Source: Pseudomonadota bacterium (GTDB lineage: Bacteria; Myxococcota_A; Polyangia; Haliangiales; Haliangiaceae). Taken from it: DNA of 64,000 nt. Shown here piece by piece: positions 43,536 through 52,294 of this stretch; position 1 is the stretch's first letter, and every line of letters starts with the position of its first letter. Both the position numbers and the translations under genes were made by a program. Where the stretch lies: assembly GCA_022360315.1 (NCBI GenBank), contig JAKSDA010000577.1, positions 1 through 64,000 of the forward strand, given 5' to 3'. Under the pieces are notes generated by a model. The model was not told the origin of the DNA. It did not search any database and saw nothing but the letters and a program-made list of their open reading frames with translations.

Positions 43536-45002
43536 GTGAGCCTGTGGGGTGACGATTCACCGCTCGGTGCCTTTGCCAGGCGGCAGGGCGAGAAAGAGCG
43601 GGCGGGTGCTCGGGGCAATCCGATGACCGTGACCCAGGCAGTGCACACTGCCCGGCACATCCTGGAAAAACACGCCGGCATCCTGTGGGTCGAAGGCGAG
43701 GCGACCTCGGTTCAGCGGGCGTCGAGCGGGCACTATTATTTTGCGCTCAAAGATCCGCGCAGTCAGATCCGCGCAGTCATGTGGCGGTCGGACGCCCGGC
43801 GTTTGCGCTTTCGGCTCGAAGATGGACAGAAGCTGCGCTGTCGCGGCCAGATGACCATCTATGACCGCGACGGCAAGTTCCAATTCTACGTGCAGTTTGC
43901 CGAACCGGCCGGGCTGGGCGCCGATGCGCTCGCCCTCGAGCAACTCAAGCGCAAGCTGGCCGGGGAGGGTCTATTCGACCCCGCGCGCAAGCGGCGACTG
44001 CCCATGCTGCCCCGTCGCATCGGGGTGGTCACATCGACCAGCGGCGCTGCTGTGCGCGACATCATCCGCACGGTTCACCGGCGTTTTCCGGTGCCTATTT
44101 TGATCGCAGATGCCACTGTGCAAGGCGCCTCGGCGCCCCGGCAGATCGCCCGTGCCATCCGCGATCTCGGGCGCACTGACGTCGATATCGTCATCGTGGG
44201 TCGCGGTGGCGGTTCGGCCAGCGATCTGGCCGCGTTTAACGAGGAAATCGTGGTGCGGGCGATCGCCGAGTGTCCGGTACCCACGATCAGCGCAGTCGGT
44301 CACGAGATCGACATCAGTTTGGCCGACATGGCGGCCGACTGCCGGGCGGCCACTCCGACCATGGCCGGAGAAATGGCGGTTCCGGTCCTGGCCGAGCTAT
44401 CCGAGCTCTTGCACAAAGAAGAGCAGCGCCTGCATCGCGAGCTGGGCATCACGATCCGAGACGCGCGGCAGGAGTTCGACCAGCTGATCGAGCGAGCGTG
44501 CCGGCACATGGCCGCTCGCCTGGGCGAGCGCCGGCGAGCACTCGACCATCTGCGCGCGCAGATCGAGACCCGCCATCCGCGCGCCCAGCTCTTGTCCGGT
44601 CGCTCTCAGCTGCACGAGCTGCGCAGTCGGCTGGACGCGCTCATACCGCGTCGGTTCGACGCCGCGCAACGCGAATTCTCGTCGCTGGCGGCCCGTCTCG
44701 AGTCGCTCATGCAGCGCCGGCTCGACGCTGTGGGGCGCGACTTTTCATCGCTTGCCGCGCGTCTCGACTCGCTGAGCCCGCTGCGAGTCCTTCAGCGGGG
44801 CTATGCTATTGCGACCAGGGACAGCCGGGTGATCTCGGCGGCCGATCAAGTGGCCGCTGGCGATGCCGTACATATCCGCCTGGCCCGTGGCGCGCTGGAT
44901 TGCCGGGTAGAAGCGACCCGGCCGGATGCCCCGAGAACCGGCCCGGCCGCTCCGCCGGGCCAGCCAGACAATCCGGCAGACAGGCCGGAAGATACGGACT
45001 AG
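43536..45002 (+). CDS. xseA: Exodeoxyribonuclease VII large subunit
   Basis: A 488-residue protein. The OB-fold N-terminus has VEGEATSVQRASSGHYYFAL; the catalytic domain has RIGVVTSTSGAAVRDI, VDIVIVGRGGGSASDLAAFN, and TISAVGHEIDISLADMAADC. A long coiled coil follows, containing two copies of a 22-residue unit (FSSLAARLESL and FSSLAARLDSL). The C-terminal LSPLRVLQRGYAIAT is the family end motif. It degrades single-stranded DNA with XseB, which is not seen nearby. GTG 43536 is used; ATG 43623 would remove 29 residues and is also possible. No clear Shine-Dalgarno. Confidence 0.95.
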   Translation: MSLWGDDSPLGAFARRQGEKERAGARGNPMTVTQAVHTARHILEKHAGILWVEGEATSVQRASSGHYYFALKDPRSQIRAVMWRSDARRLRFRLEDGQKLRCRGQMTIYDRDGKFQFYVQFAEPAGLGADALALEQLKRKLAGEGLFDPARKRRLPMLPRRIGVVTSTSGAAVRDIIRTVHRRFPVPILIADATVQGASAPRQIARAIRDLGRTDVDIVIVGRGGGSASDLAAFNEEIVVRAIAECPVPTISAVGHEIDISLADMAADCRAATPTMAGEMAVPVLAELSELLHKEEQRLHRELGITIRDARQEFDQLIERACRHMAARLGERRRALDHLRAQIETRHPRAQLLSGRSQLHELRSRLDALIPRRFDAAQREFSSLAARLESLMQRRLDAVGRDFSSLAARLDSLSPLRVLQRGYAIATRDSRVISAADQVAAGDAVHIRLARGALDCRVEATRPDAPRTGPAAPPGQPDNPADRPEDTD

Positions 45003-45030
45003 AAATTCCGGTCGTGTACAGGTGATGACG

Positions 45031-45897
45031 ATGAACCGAGACCAACCTCGCCCGGTGAATGCAAAAACCGCGATCGCTGCTGTGATCGGCTCGCCGGTCG
45101 CGCACAGCCTCTCGCCCGTCCTGCACAATGCTGCATTTGCCGCAGCGGGCATCGACGCAGTCTACGTCGCCCTGCGTGTTGCGCCCTCTGATCTGGCTGC
45201 TGCTGTGGCCGGTTTTCGAGCCTGCGGGTTCATGGGAGCGAGCGTCACCGTGCCGCACAAGGAGCGTATTGCCGGCCTGTGCGATGCCCTGGCGTCCCCG
45301 GCCGATCAGATCGGTGCGGTCAATTGCCTGGTTTTCGAGCGGCGTGGTGACGAGCTTTTCACGGTCGGTCACAACACCGATGCGGGCGGTTTCGTGGATT
45401 CGCTGGCCCGCGAAGCCGGGGTCGATCCGGCCGGTTGCCGGGCCGTCATCCTGGGCGCTGGAGGTGCGGCCCGCGCCGTCGGCGCCGGCCTTGCCGACGC
45501 CGGGGCTGCCCATATCGACGTCGTTGCTCGCACGCCTTCGCGGGTCGACTGGATTGCTGCCCGGCCGTGGGCCGAGGACACCCTGGGCGAGCTGTGCCGC
45601 GGTTGCGATCTGGTGGTCGATTGTACTTCCACCGGGCTCAGTCCGGACCGCGAGTCCGAAATTCCGGCTCCGGTTCCGGTCGATCTCCTGGCCGATGACG
45701 CGGTGGTGGCATCCCTGGTTTACCACCGCCAGACCGAGCTTCTGGCCCGGGCCCACCGACGCGGGCTGCGCACCCTTCACGGCGCCGGGATGCTGGTGTA
45801 TCAGGGAGCGCGAGCGTTCGAGCTGTGGACGGCCAGGCCCGCACCTGTCGACGCCATGTGGAAGGCCATGCGCACAGCTCTGGCCGGATCGAAATGA
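45031..45897 (+). CDS. aroE: Shikimate dehydrogenase
   Basis: A 288-residue enzyme reducing 3-dehydroshikimate with NADPH in aromatic amino acid synthesis. GSPVAHSLSPVLHNAAF is the substrate-binding signature, GASVTVPHKE carries the catalytic Lys, and GAGGAARAVGAGLADAG is the nucleotide-binding loop. Start is one of ATG 45025 or 45031; AGGTG lies just upstream and favours 45031. It follows xseA closely and may be co-transcribed. Confidence 0.95.
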   Translation: MNRDQPRPVNAKTAIAAVIGSPVAHSLSPVLHNAAFAAAGIDAVYVALRVAPSDLAAAVAGFRACGFMGASVTVPHKERIAGLCDALASPADQIGAVNCLVFERRGDELFTVGHNTDAGGFVDSLAREAGVDPAGCRAVILGAGGAARAVGAGLADAGAAHIDVVARTPSRVDWIAARPWAEDTLGELCRGCDLVVDCTSTGLSPDRESEIPAPVPVDLLADDAVVASLVYHRQTELLARAHRRGLRTLHGAGMLVYQGARAFELWTARPAPVDAMWKAMRTALAGSK

Positions 45898-45999
45898 GCG
45901 TTTGGTGCCATGGAACCGAAAGCGCGCTACCATCATGGGCGAAGCGCAACCGAGCAGCTGACCGATTTCACAGTCACGAGGTTTTCAGGCGCGAGGCCA

Positions 46000-46713
46000 T
46001 CACGCGTCTGTGCGGTCCCGTGGATGCAGCACCTGGCGCAGGATATTGCCACTGGTGATATCGAGGACCGCGTGGAGAACCATTGGCGCCCACAGCGAGC
46101 CGGTCAGCAAGTACAGACCTGCTGCGACCAGACCGAAGAGTCCAGTGGTTGCGATTCCCCTGCCGCCCTGATACGCGTGGCCGGCGCCAAAGATGAACGA
46201 GGAGGCGATGACCGCCATCCAGGTGGTTGTGATCTGCCCCAAGTACCACAGCAAAAATCCCCGATACAGAAGCTCCTCACAGATTCCCGCGGTGACCGAA
46301 AGTGCGACGAACACGCGCATTTCGCGCCGATTGCTCGGGATGAGCGGGCGGAGATGGCGCATGGTGTGGGACAGTTTCTGGCTCGCGTCTTGGTCGTCCG
46401 TGACCAGCGACATCTGTCGGATCAGAAACGTGCAGGCTGCGGTGGTGAGTCCGACCCCGGTGAGCATCTGCCAGTCGAGGGCCAATCCGAGTCCCAGTTC
46501 GGCGAGCGGACGCCCGGCCACGATCCATCCCACGACCAGGGTGAGGGCCAGGCTCCATTCCCAGGCCAGCGAACGCCGGTAGGCACGTAAACGCGCGTGG
46601 CGAGTTCCTGCCGTGACCTCGCGGATCAAGCGGCGATACCGCAAGCTGCCCTGAATGGGCATCCAGGCGGCCAGGATCGATACGAACAGGTGATCGAAGA
46701 GGGTCAGAGTCAA
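46000..46713 (-). CDS. CPBP-family intramembrane metalloprotease
   Basis: A 237-residue membrane protein. The start is a TTG at 46713, chosen because AAAGGAG lies 7 bases before it while longer frames have no ribosome binding site. The CPBP motifs are EELLYRGFLLWYL (Glu-Glu plus Arg), FIFGAGHAYQG (His) and VLHAVLDITSG (His-x3-Asp). Several TM helices surround them (SLALTLVVGWIVAG, GLFGLVAAGLYLL). These proteases belong to the Rce1/CAAX family, and bacterial members often process small peptides or bacteriocins. Convergent with aroE, divergent from bioA. Confidence 0.88.
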   Translation of the reverse strand: MTLTLFDHLFVSILAAWMPIQGSLRYRRLIREVTAGTRHARLRAYRRSLAWEWSLALTLVVGWIVAGRPLAELGLGLALDWQMLTGVGLTTAACTFLIRQMSLVTDDQDASQKLSHTMRHLRPLIPSNRREMRVFVALSVTAGICEELLYRGFLLWYLGQITTTWMAVIASSFIFGAGHAYQGGRGIATTGLFGLVAAGLYLLTGSLWAPMVLHAVLDITSGNILRQVLHPRDRTDA

Positions 46714-46819
46714 ACCGATACTCCTTTGCAGAGGATAGTTTCTGTCAGGTTTTCGGCAGATGCGACCGCGGTGCGCGGCCCGGCGAGGTTTTTGTTCGCA
46801 CTTGTGGTACGCAACGGGT

Positions 46820-48112
46820 GTGGAAAAACTCGATACAGCACGGCTTTTGCGCTTTGATCGCACCCATATTTGGCATCCCTATGCATCCATGGTCGATCCT
46901 CTGCCGGCCTATCCGGTCGATCGTGCCCGGGGGGTTCGCCTGACCTTGCACGACGGCACCGAGCTCATCGACGGCATGTCGTCGTGGTGGACGGCCATTC
47001 ACGGCTACCGCCATCCCACACTCGATCGGGCTCTGGCCGGGCAGGCTGAACGCATGGCCCACGTCATGTTTGGCGGCTTGACCCACGGTCCCGCGGTAGA
47101 GCTTGCCCGGCGTTTGCTGGAACTGGTGCCGGCCGAGCTCGACAAGGTGTTTTTTTGCGATTCGGGTTCGGTTGCGGTCGAGGTGGCCATCAAAATGGCC
47201 CTGCAGTATGTGCGGGCCACTGGCCGAGAAGGCAAACAAAAGCTGATCACCTTTCGGCGCGGCTATCACGGCGACACGTTTGCCGCCATGTCGGTCTGCG
47301 ACCCGGTCAACGGAATGCATCATTTGTTCGGCGGGCTGGTGTTCCAGCAGCATTTTGCCGAAACGCCGAGCTGTGGGTTTACCGATCCGTGGCGAGATGA
47401 GTACGCAGACGATCTCCGCCGGGTGTTTGCAGAGCACGCCCATGACAGCGCTGCTGCCATTGTCGAGCCCATTGTTCAGGGGGCGGGAGGCATGCGTTTC
47501 TATCATCCGCGCTATCTGACCGAGTTGCGCGCTCTGTGCGACCAACATGATGTTCTTCTCATTTTCGACGAGATCGCCACCGGGTTTGGCCGCACCGGTG
47601 AGCTGTTTGCCGCCCATCACGCCGGTGTGGTTCCGGATATTCTGTGCGTGGGCAAAGCTCTTACCGGCGGTTATCTGTCCCTGGCTGCGACCCTGTCGAC
47701 CGCGCGCGTCGCCAGCGGCATCTGCCAGAACGGCGGTGTTTTCATGCACGGCCCCACATTCATGGCCAATCCTCTGGCCTGCGCAGTGGCCGAGGCCAGT
47801 CTCGGACTCCTGTCGAATGGACAGTGGCGCGGCCAGGTCCGCGACATCGAGAAGGTGCTCGGCGAGGAGCTGCTGCCCTGTGCCGCGTTTGCCGGGGTCG
47901 CCGACGTTCGCGTGCTGGGTGCCATCGGAGTGATCGAGTTTTGCGACCCGCTGGACATGGGTCGGGTTCAGCAATTCCTGGTCGACCGCGGAGTCTGGCT
48001 GCGTCCCTTTGGCAAACTTCTCTACACCATGCCGCCGTACATCGTCGACGAGGCCGACCTGCGCCAGATCACAGCAGCCATGCGCGGCATTGCCGAGCAC
48101 GGAGCCGGGTAG
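46820..48112 (+). CDS. bioA: Adenosylmethionine-8-amino-7-oxononanoate aminotransferase
   Basis: A 430-residue PLP enzyme making 7,8-diaminononanoate in biotin synthesis. The start is the GTG at 46820, which gives VEKLDTARLLRFDRTHIWHP, aligned with the E. coli BioA N-terminus; an upstream ATG (46760) would extend it. HIWHPYASM is the substrate-site motif, the PLP-binding aspartate region is LLIFDEIATGFGRTG, and the Lys is in CVGKALTGGYLSL. Length equals E. coli BioA. No other bio genes are in the window. Confidence 0.95.
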   Translation: MEKLDTARLLRFDRTHIWHPYASMVDPLPAYPVDRARGVRLTLHDGTELIDGMSSWWTAIHGYRHPTLDRALAGQAERMAHVMFGGLTHGPAVELARRLLELVPAELDKVFFCDSGSVAVEVAIKMALQYVRATGREGKQKLITFRRGYHGDTFAAMSVCDPVNGMHHLFGGLVFQQHFAETPSCGFTDPWRDEYADDLRRVFAEHAHDSAAAIVEPIVQGAGGMRFYHPRYLTELRALCDQHDVLLIFDEIATGFGRTGELFAAHHAGVVPDILCVGKALTGGYLSLAATLSTARVASGICQNGGVFMHGPTFMANPLACAVAEASLGLLSNGQWRGQVRDIEKVLGEELLPCAAFAGVADVRVLGAIGVIEFCDPLDMGRVQQFLVDRGVWLRPFGKLLYTMPPYIVDEADLRQITAAMRGIAEHGAG

Positions 48113-48179
48113 CGTCTGCACGGCCACTCGTAGCTGCTTGATAGTGTATCGAACGAAGAAAAAATCTGGGCGCGGGTTC

Positions 48180-48220
48180 TTGCAATGCAGAATTAGAATC
48201 AGTATTCTAGTTCTGCATTG
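48180..48220 (+). promoter_or_regulatory. Promoter and 38-bp palindromic operator at the TetR gene
   Basis: TTGCAA at 48180-48185, 17 bases, then TATTCT at 48203-48208 form a promoter. Overlapping it is a 38-bp imperfect palindrome (48183-48220): arms CAATGCAGAA and TTCTGCATTG are exact, with inner TAGAAT/ATTCTA arms. A repressor bound here would block RNA polymerase, so TetR autoregulation of this gene and its downstream oxidase is the natural reading. Confidence 0.65.
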
Positions 48221-48955
48221 ACCCGAAGGCCCACAAAGCCGCAGCTCGAATGGGTGAAGCCGCCTCGCCAGGCGCGCAGTCAAAAGACTCTCGAGAGAAT
48301 TCTCGATGCGGCCGAGGCACTGATTATCGAGCGAGGTGCCGAAGCGCTCACGGTTACCGAAGTTGCCAGACGGGCCCGCTCTTCGGTGGGATCGCTGTAT
48401 GCCCGTTTTTCGGGCAAAGAGGCCCTTTTGCGCAGTGTGTTCGAGCGATTTCTCGAGCAGGCATGTGTCACGGCAGAGGCGACTCTCGATCCAGCGCTGT
48501 GGGGAGAGGTTTCCCATGCCGTCATTGTCGAGGAGACAGTCGCCTTTGCCATTCGCGTCGTCGAAGAGCGCCGCAATCTCATCGCCGGATTGACTCTACA
48601 CGCGGTCGGGCACCCAGATATGGGTGGTTTGGTCGAACGGCTCGGCTCGGTTATCAGCGATCGTATCCATACTCTAGTGTGTCGTCGTGGCGACTCGTTG
48701 GGGCATCCAAATCCGCGCCAGGCGATTCGTTTTTCGACCTGGGTACTGCTCAGCACATTGGAGGCCTACACCCTGCGCCGCTCGAACGAGCAGGCCGCTC
48801 TGCCCAGTGATCAGATTGCCACCGAGATGGCGCGCATGTGTTGCGCCTATCTCGGCATTGTTCAAGCTTCGGACGAAATAACTGCACAAAGCGCCGAGGA
48901 TGACCGGGCCGCGATGAGTATTGTCGGCTCGGGCCAGCGCCAGGCTGCGAGGTGA
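48218..48955 (+). CDS. TetR/AcrR-family regulator
   Basis: A 245-residue protein. The N-terminal HTH is typical: KTLERILDAAEALIIERGAE, then LTVTEVARRARSSVGSLYAR and FSGKEALLRSVFERF. The long C-terminal half is helical and would bind a ligand. The TTG at 48218 lies within the palindromic operator and almost at the predicted transcription start, so translation might be leaderless; a GTG at 48254 is an alternative start. It ends 4 bases before the diiron oxidase gene, implying one operon under its control. Confidence 0.9.
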   Translation: MTRRPTKPQLEWVKPPRQARSQKTLERILDAAEALIIERGAEALTVTEVARRARSSVGSLYARFSGKEALLRSVFERFLEQACVTAEATLDPALWGEVSHAVIVEETVAFAIRVVEERRNLIAGLTLHAVGHPDMGGLVERLGSVISDRIHTLVCRRGDSLGHPNPRQAIRFSTWVLLSTLEAYTLRRSNEQAALPSDQIATEMARMCCAYLGIVQASDEITAQSAEDDRAAMSIVGSGQRQAAR

Positions 48956-48959
48956 TCTC

Positions 48960-49994
48960 ATGGTACTAGGACTTGGCAAAACTCATATCCCCTATGGAAT
49001 GTTCGATGTCGAGCGCAGCGCCGACGAGGCCAGGCGTTTCGCCAAATGCGAGCGGATCTATCACCGCGGGCAGGAAATAGCCTGGGACGGCAAAGAGATC
49101 CTGCCCATGTTGATCGAAAAGCACGGCGGCATTGACGTCGAGGACGACAAGAAAGAGGCCCTCAAGCGCATCTTTTCCATCATCCTGTGGGGCGAACTGG
49201 CGGCGTGGCGGATCGCGGCGCAACTGGCCGACCGACTGGAGCCGCTCGAGGCCAAGATGGCCGCGACCAGTCAAGCCCACGACGAGGCCCGGCACTTCTA
49301 CGTCATGTACGACTACTTGTGCAAACTCGGCTATGTGCCCGAGCGTCTGGATCGCGCCCCCCAGGCAATTCTGGACATTGTTGTGGGGACCGACAACCTG
49401 GCCTATAAACTGGTCGGCATGCAACTGCTCGTCGAGCCCATGGCATTGACCGTATTTCAGACGGTCCGGGAGATCGCGGTCGAGCCAGTACTCACCGAGT
49501 TGATGCGGTACTTCGAGCGGGACGAGGCCCGCCACGTCGGCCTGGGCATGCAATATCTGCCGGTGTTGATGAAAGACTGGAATAGGCGTCAGATCAGCGC
49601 CATGGTCACGTTTCAGGTCAGGTTGATGTTCTGGGCCCTGTGGGAGCAAAAAATCCTCGAAAACGATCTGGTCGTGCTCGGCATCGATCCGCGCAAATCG
49701 CTCGATCGGGCGCGCAAAAAACAGCTGGCCGTCCTTCAGACCGCGTTCGAGGCCATCGGCCTCCCTCTCGATCGCGAGCGCAACTACGCGACCATGACCA
49801 TGAACGCGGTCATCGAGTTCTTGTTTCCCGCCGATGGCGTCAAGGCCGGTCTGCGGGGCAAGCTCGAATCGGTCTGGAATGCGTTCTGGCGCCGGCCTGA
49901 TCGGATCGACGTGACCGAACTCGACGTGCATTTCAGCCACGCCATCAAGACGGCGCGCGGCGAAATCGCCCGGGCCGAACGCATCTCTGCCTGA
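48960..49994 (+). CDS. Ferritin-like diiron oxidase/R2-like protein
   Basis: A 344-residue alpha-helical protein from the ATG at 48960 with GAGGTG just before it. The diiron ligand pattern is GELAAWR (first Glu), QAHDEARHFYVMYDYL (Glu plus His), VEPMALTVF (third Glu) and FERDEARHVGLGMQYL (Glu plus His), as in ribonucleotide reductase R2, fatty acid desaturase or N-oxygenase families. I cannot assign a substrate. Co-transcription with a TetR regulator suggests an inducible oxidase, perhaps acting on a lipid or aromatic substrate. Confidence 0.8.
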   Translation: MVLGLGKTHIPYGMFDVERSADEARRFAKCERIYHRGQEIAWDGKEILPMLIEKHGGIDVEDDKKEALKRIFSIILWGELAAWRIAAQLADRLEPLEAKMAATSQAHDEARHFYVMYDYLCKLGYVPERLDRAPQAILDIVVGTDNLAYKLVGMQLLVEPMALTVFQTVREIAVEPVLTELMRYFERDEARHVGLGMQYLPVLMKDWNRRQISAMVTFQVRLMFWALWEQKILENDLVVLGIDPRKSLDRARKKQLAVLQTAFEAIGLPLDRERNYATMTMNAVIEFLFPADGVKAGLRGKLESVWNAFWRRPDRIDVTELDVHFSHAIKTARGEIARAERISA

Positions 49995-50057
49995 GTGCGG
50001 CGGGAAACGCGGCGCCGGGCTGGTGTGGCGGGGTGCAAAAGAGGTCATAATCGGGCA

Positions 50058-50660
50058 GTGATCCAACACGTCGATCGGGTGCCGGACAGGGTCGTGCATC
50101 CCAGCCATGCCTCCGAGCAGGATCCACCGCCGTGGCCAGATCCTCAGCCGGACCTCGACCCCGATCCATTGCCGTGGCCGGACGCCGATCCATTGCCGTG
50201 GCCGGACGCCGATCCATTGCCGTGGCCGGACGCCGATCCATTGCCGTGGCCAGATCCTCAGCCGGACCTCGACCCAAACCCCGACCCATTGCCGTGGCCG
50301 GATGCCGACCCAGTGCCGTGGCCGGACGCCGACCCAATGCCGCGGCCTGAGCCCGATTCGCTACCGCGGCCCGATGTGGACCCGCTGCCGCGGCCGGACC
50401 CCGATTCGATTCCGCGGCCGGACCCCGATCCGCTGCCGCGGCCGGACCCCGATCCGCTGCCGCGGCCCAAAGGAGACCCGGTGCCGCGACCGGACCCCGA
50501 TCCGCTGCCGCGGCCGGACCCCGATCCGCTGCCGCGGCCGGACCCCGATCCGCTGCCGCGGCCCAAAGGAGACCCGGTGCCGAGGCCCGAGGGAGACCCG
50601 GTGCCGAGGCCCGAGGGAGACCCAGTGCCGAGGCCCGAGCGTCTGGGCCCAAAATTGTAG
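50058..50660 (+). CDS. Proline/aspartate-rich repeat protein
   Basis: About 200 residues from a GTG at 50058 (the frame is open to 49995). Almost the whole product is an eight-residue repeat: DPLPWPDA units first, then PDPDPLPR units, with a few KGDPVPRP variants at the end. No signal peptide is evident. The opposite strand also has open frames because the repeat is GC-rich, but the plus-strand frame ends cleanly with a stop 8 bases before a convergent gene. Function unknown; Pro-rich repeats often act as spacers or surface fibres. Confidence 0.5.
   Translation: MIQHVDRVPDRVVHPSHASEQDPPPWPDPQPDLDPDPLPWPDADPLPWPDADPLPWPDADPLPWPDPQPDLDPNPDPLPWPDADPVPWPDADPMPRPEPDSLPRPDVDPLPRPDPDSIPRPDPDPLPRPDPDPLPRPKGDPVPRPDPDPLPRPDPDPLPRPDPDPLPRPKGDPVPRPEGDPVPRPEGDPVPRPERLGPKL
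50120..50640. repeat. 24-bp imperfect tandem repeat array
   Basis: Repeating blocks read GATCCATTGCCGTGGCCGGA in the first part and CCGGACCCCGATCCGCTGCC in the second, drifting gradually along the array. Unit length is mostly 24 bp (8 codons). Confidence 0.85.
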
Positions 50661-50668
50661 ACTGTGGT

Positions 50669-51334
50669 TCAGTCTGCCGAATCATCCCTACCTGGGCGTG
50701 CGCGGCGGCGCAGGACCGCGATCCGCACGGCCAGCCCCAAAAGGAGGGGGCCCAGGATGATCCATACTGCGATGGTATACTGCCGGGCCCAGTCGAGCAG
50801 AGTCTCGAAATTAGCTCCGAAAAAGCTGCCGAGAGCGATGAGGCCCAGGTTCCACAGGGCTGCAGAGACGGCGCTGTAGAGGAAGACAGCGGGTGCACGC
50901 ATCCGCGCCATGCCGGCGGCGACGAAAAAGAACACCCGTATGCCCGGCAAGAAGCGATTGAGGATGAGGTAAGCAGCACCGTAGCGCCGAAACCTGCCGA
51001 TCAGGTCGTCGAGGATTGCCCGTTGTTTCTCTCGCTCTTTCTCCGGCTCCTTAGTGCGCTTTCTGCGGCGCGCCAGGCGCCGTGCCTGTAACCAGGCGCC
51101 GGCGTAGAACGCGGTCATCGCACCGGTGACCGAGCCGAGCATGACTGCACCGAAAACCCCGGAAAAACTCCAGTTGTGTGCCGTGATCAGCACGGCGCTG
51201 AAAAGAGTTATGGCATCCCCTGGAAACGGCGGAACGATGTATTCCATCATTGCAGACAAGGCGATGACGGCCAGACCGACTGGATAGTTCTCGTCGGAAA
51301 TGAATGTGAGCAACGAATCGACGATCGCGTCCAC
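50669..51334 (-). CDS. DedA/VTT-family membrane protein
   Basis: A 221-residue protein started at GTG 51334, after GGTGAG. The DedA pattern includes EYIVPPFPGDAITLFSAVLI, TGAMTAFYAGAW, and ILNRFLPGIRVFFFVAAGMA with the conserved Arg residues. DedA proteins act in membrane homeostasis and undecaprenyl-phosphate or phospholipid translocation. The middle loop is extended by a charged stretch (RRLARRRKRTKEPEKEREKQ). Its start overlaps the divergent carboxypeptidase start by about 35 bases. Confidence 0.88.
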   Translation of the reverse strand: MDAIVDSLLTFISDENYPVGLAVIALSAMMEYIVPPFPGDAITLFSAVLITAHNWSFSGVFGAVMLGSVTGAMTAFYAGAWLQARRLARRRKRTKEPEKEREKQRAILDDLIGRFRRYGAAYLILNRFLPGIRVFFFVAAGMARMRAPAVFLYSAVSAALWNLGLIALGSFFGANFETLLDWARQYTIAVWIILGPLLLGLAVRIAVLRRRARPGRDDSAD

Positions 51335-52256
51335 GGATATCTCACCGCCAGCAGTACGAGTGGGTGATACCGTAGCTGTCTGTGCCCCCGCCGGTCCAGT
51401 CCCACAAGTGCGCCTCAAAAAAGGACTCGAACGGCTCGAAGCGCGCTATCGAGTTCGCGTCGATCCCGGCGTGCTGACCCGCAAGGGCTATCTGGCCGGC
51501 GATGACAGACGGCGCGCTGACCAGTTGAACGAGTATTTGCGCGATTCCGATGTACGCGCCGTACTGCTCGCCCGCGGCGGCTACGGGCTCATGCGCATCC
51601 TCGATCTCCTGGACGCAGACGCGCTGCTCCGCGACCCCAAGCTGCTCGTCGGCTTCTCCGACGCCACTGCGCTGCTTGGCTGGGCGCGAAACGCTGCCGG
51701 GGTACGTTGCATTCACGGCCCCATGGTGGCCCAGCTGGGCGATTTGCCGCATCGGGATGTAGAGTGGCTTTTCCGCTCGATGGAAGACCCCAGGCCGTTT
51801 GGTCGCCTGCCGGTGGCGTTTTCGCCGGTCGGGGCGCACAACTCGGTCGAGCGCGTGGAAGGTCCCCTCACAGGAGGCAATCTGTGTCTCTTGTCGCATC
51901 TTGTCGGCACGCCGTATTGCCCCGATTTTGCCGGCAGCGTGCTCGCATTCGAGGATGTCGGCGAGCGCCCGTACCGCATCGACCGCTACTTGACTCACCT
52001 CGGTTTGGCAGGATTGTTCGACCACATCGCCGGTGTGTTGGTCGGTGATCTGACCGATTGCGAGGAGACCACCCGGCACGATCATCCGCGCGCCCTGGCT
52101 GTGGTCGATGAGCGGCTGTGCAGGTACGGAGTCGCCGGGCTGTGCGGAGTGCCTTTTGGCCACGGAAAGCGAAATCTCGCCCTGCCGCTCGGAGCTCGCT
52201 GCGCCATCGATGTGCGGCGAGGCGAGCTCCATCTTGTCGAGGCCGCGGTGTCTTGA
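51300..52256 (+). CDS. LD-carboxypeptidase (peptidase S66, LdcA-like)
   Basis: A 318-residue enzyme that trims the terminal D-Ala from murein tetrapeptides or related substrates. SPPAVRVGDTVAVCAPAGPV is the family start, ARGGYGLMRIL and LLVGFSDATALLGWA carry the substrate site and nucleophilic Ser, and FEDVGERPYRIDR plus GVPFGHGKRNLALP carry the Glu and His. It is probably cytosolic, without a signal peptide. The ATG at 51300 overlaps the divergent DedA gene; a later GTG (51360) would delete the conserved start motif, so the overlap is likely real. Confidence 0.9.
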   Translation: MNVSNESTIASTDISPPAVRVGDTVAVCAPAGPVPQVRLKKGLERLEARYRVRVDPGVLTRKGYLAGDDRRRADQLNEYLRDSDVRAVLLARGGYGLMRILDLLDADALLRDPKLLVGFSDATALLGWARNAAGVRCIHGPMVAQLGDLPHRDVEWLFRSMEDPRPFGRLPVAFSPVGAHNSVERVEGPLTGGNLCLLSHLVGTPYCPDFAGSVLAFEDVGERPYRIDRYLTHLGLAGLFDHIAGVLVGDLTDCEETTRHDHPRALAVVDERLCRYGVAGLCGVPFGHGKRNLALPLGARCAIDVRRGELHLVEAAVS

Positions 52257-52294
52257 GCGGGTTGCACGCCCCGGTCGCGTGATGCTCGGTGTGG

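Noticed and set aside
46745..48517. Minus-strand open frame of 590 codons opposite bioA
   Set aside because: bioA on the plus strand is unambiguous; the antisense product has no recognisable motif.
50258..50566. Minus-strand Gly/Ser/Arg repeat frame in the Pro-rich repeat region
   Set aside because: It arises from the same GC-rich tandem repeat; no start signal, and the plus-strand frame is longer and ends at a natural position.
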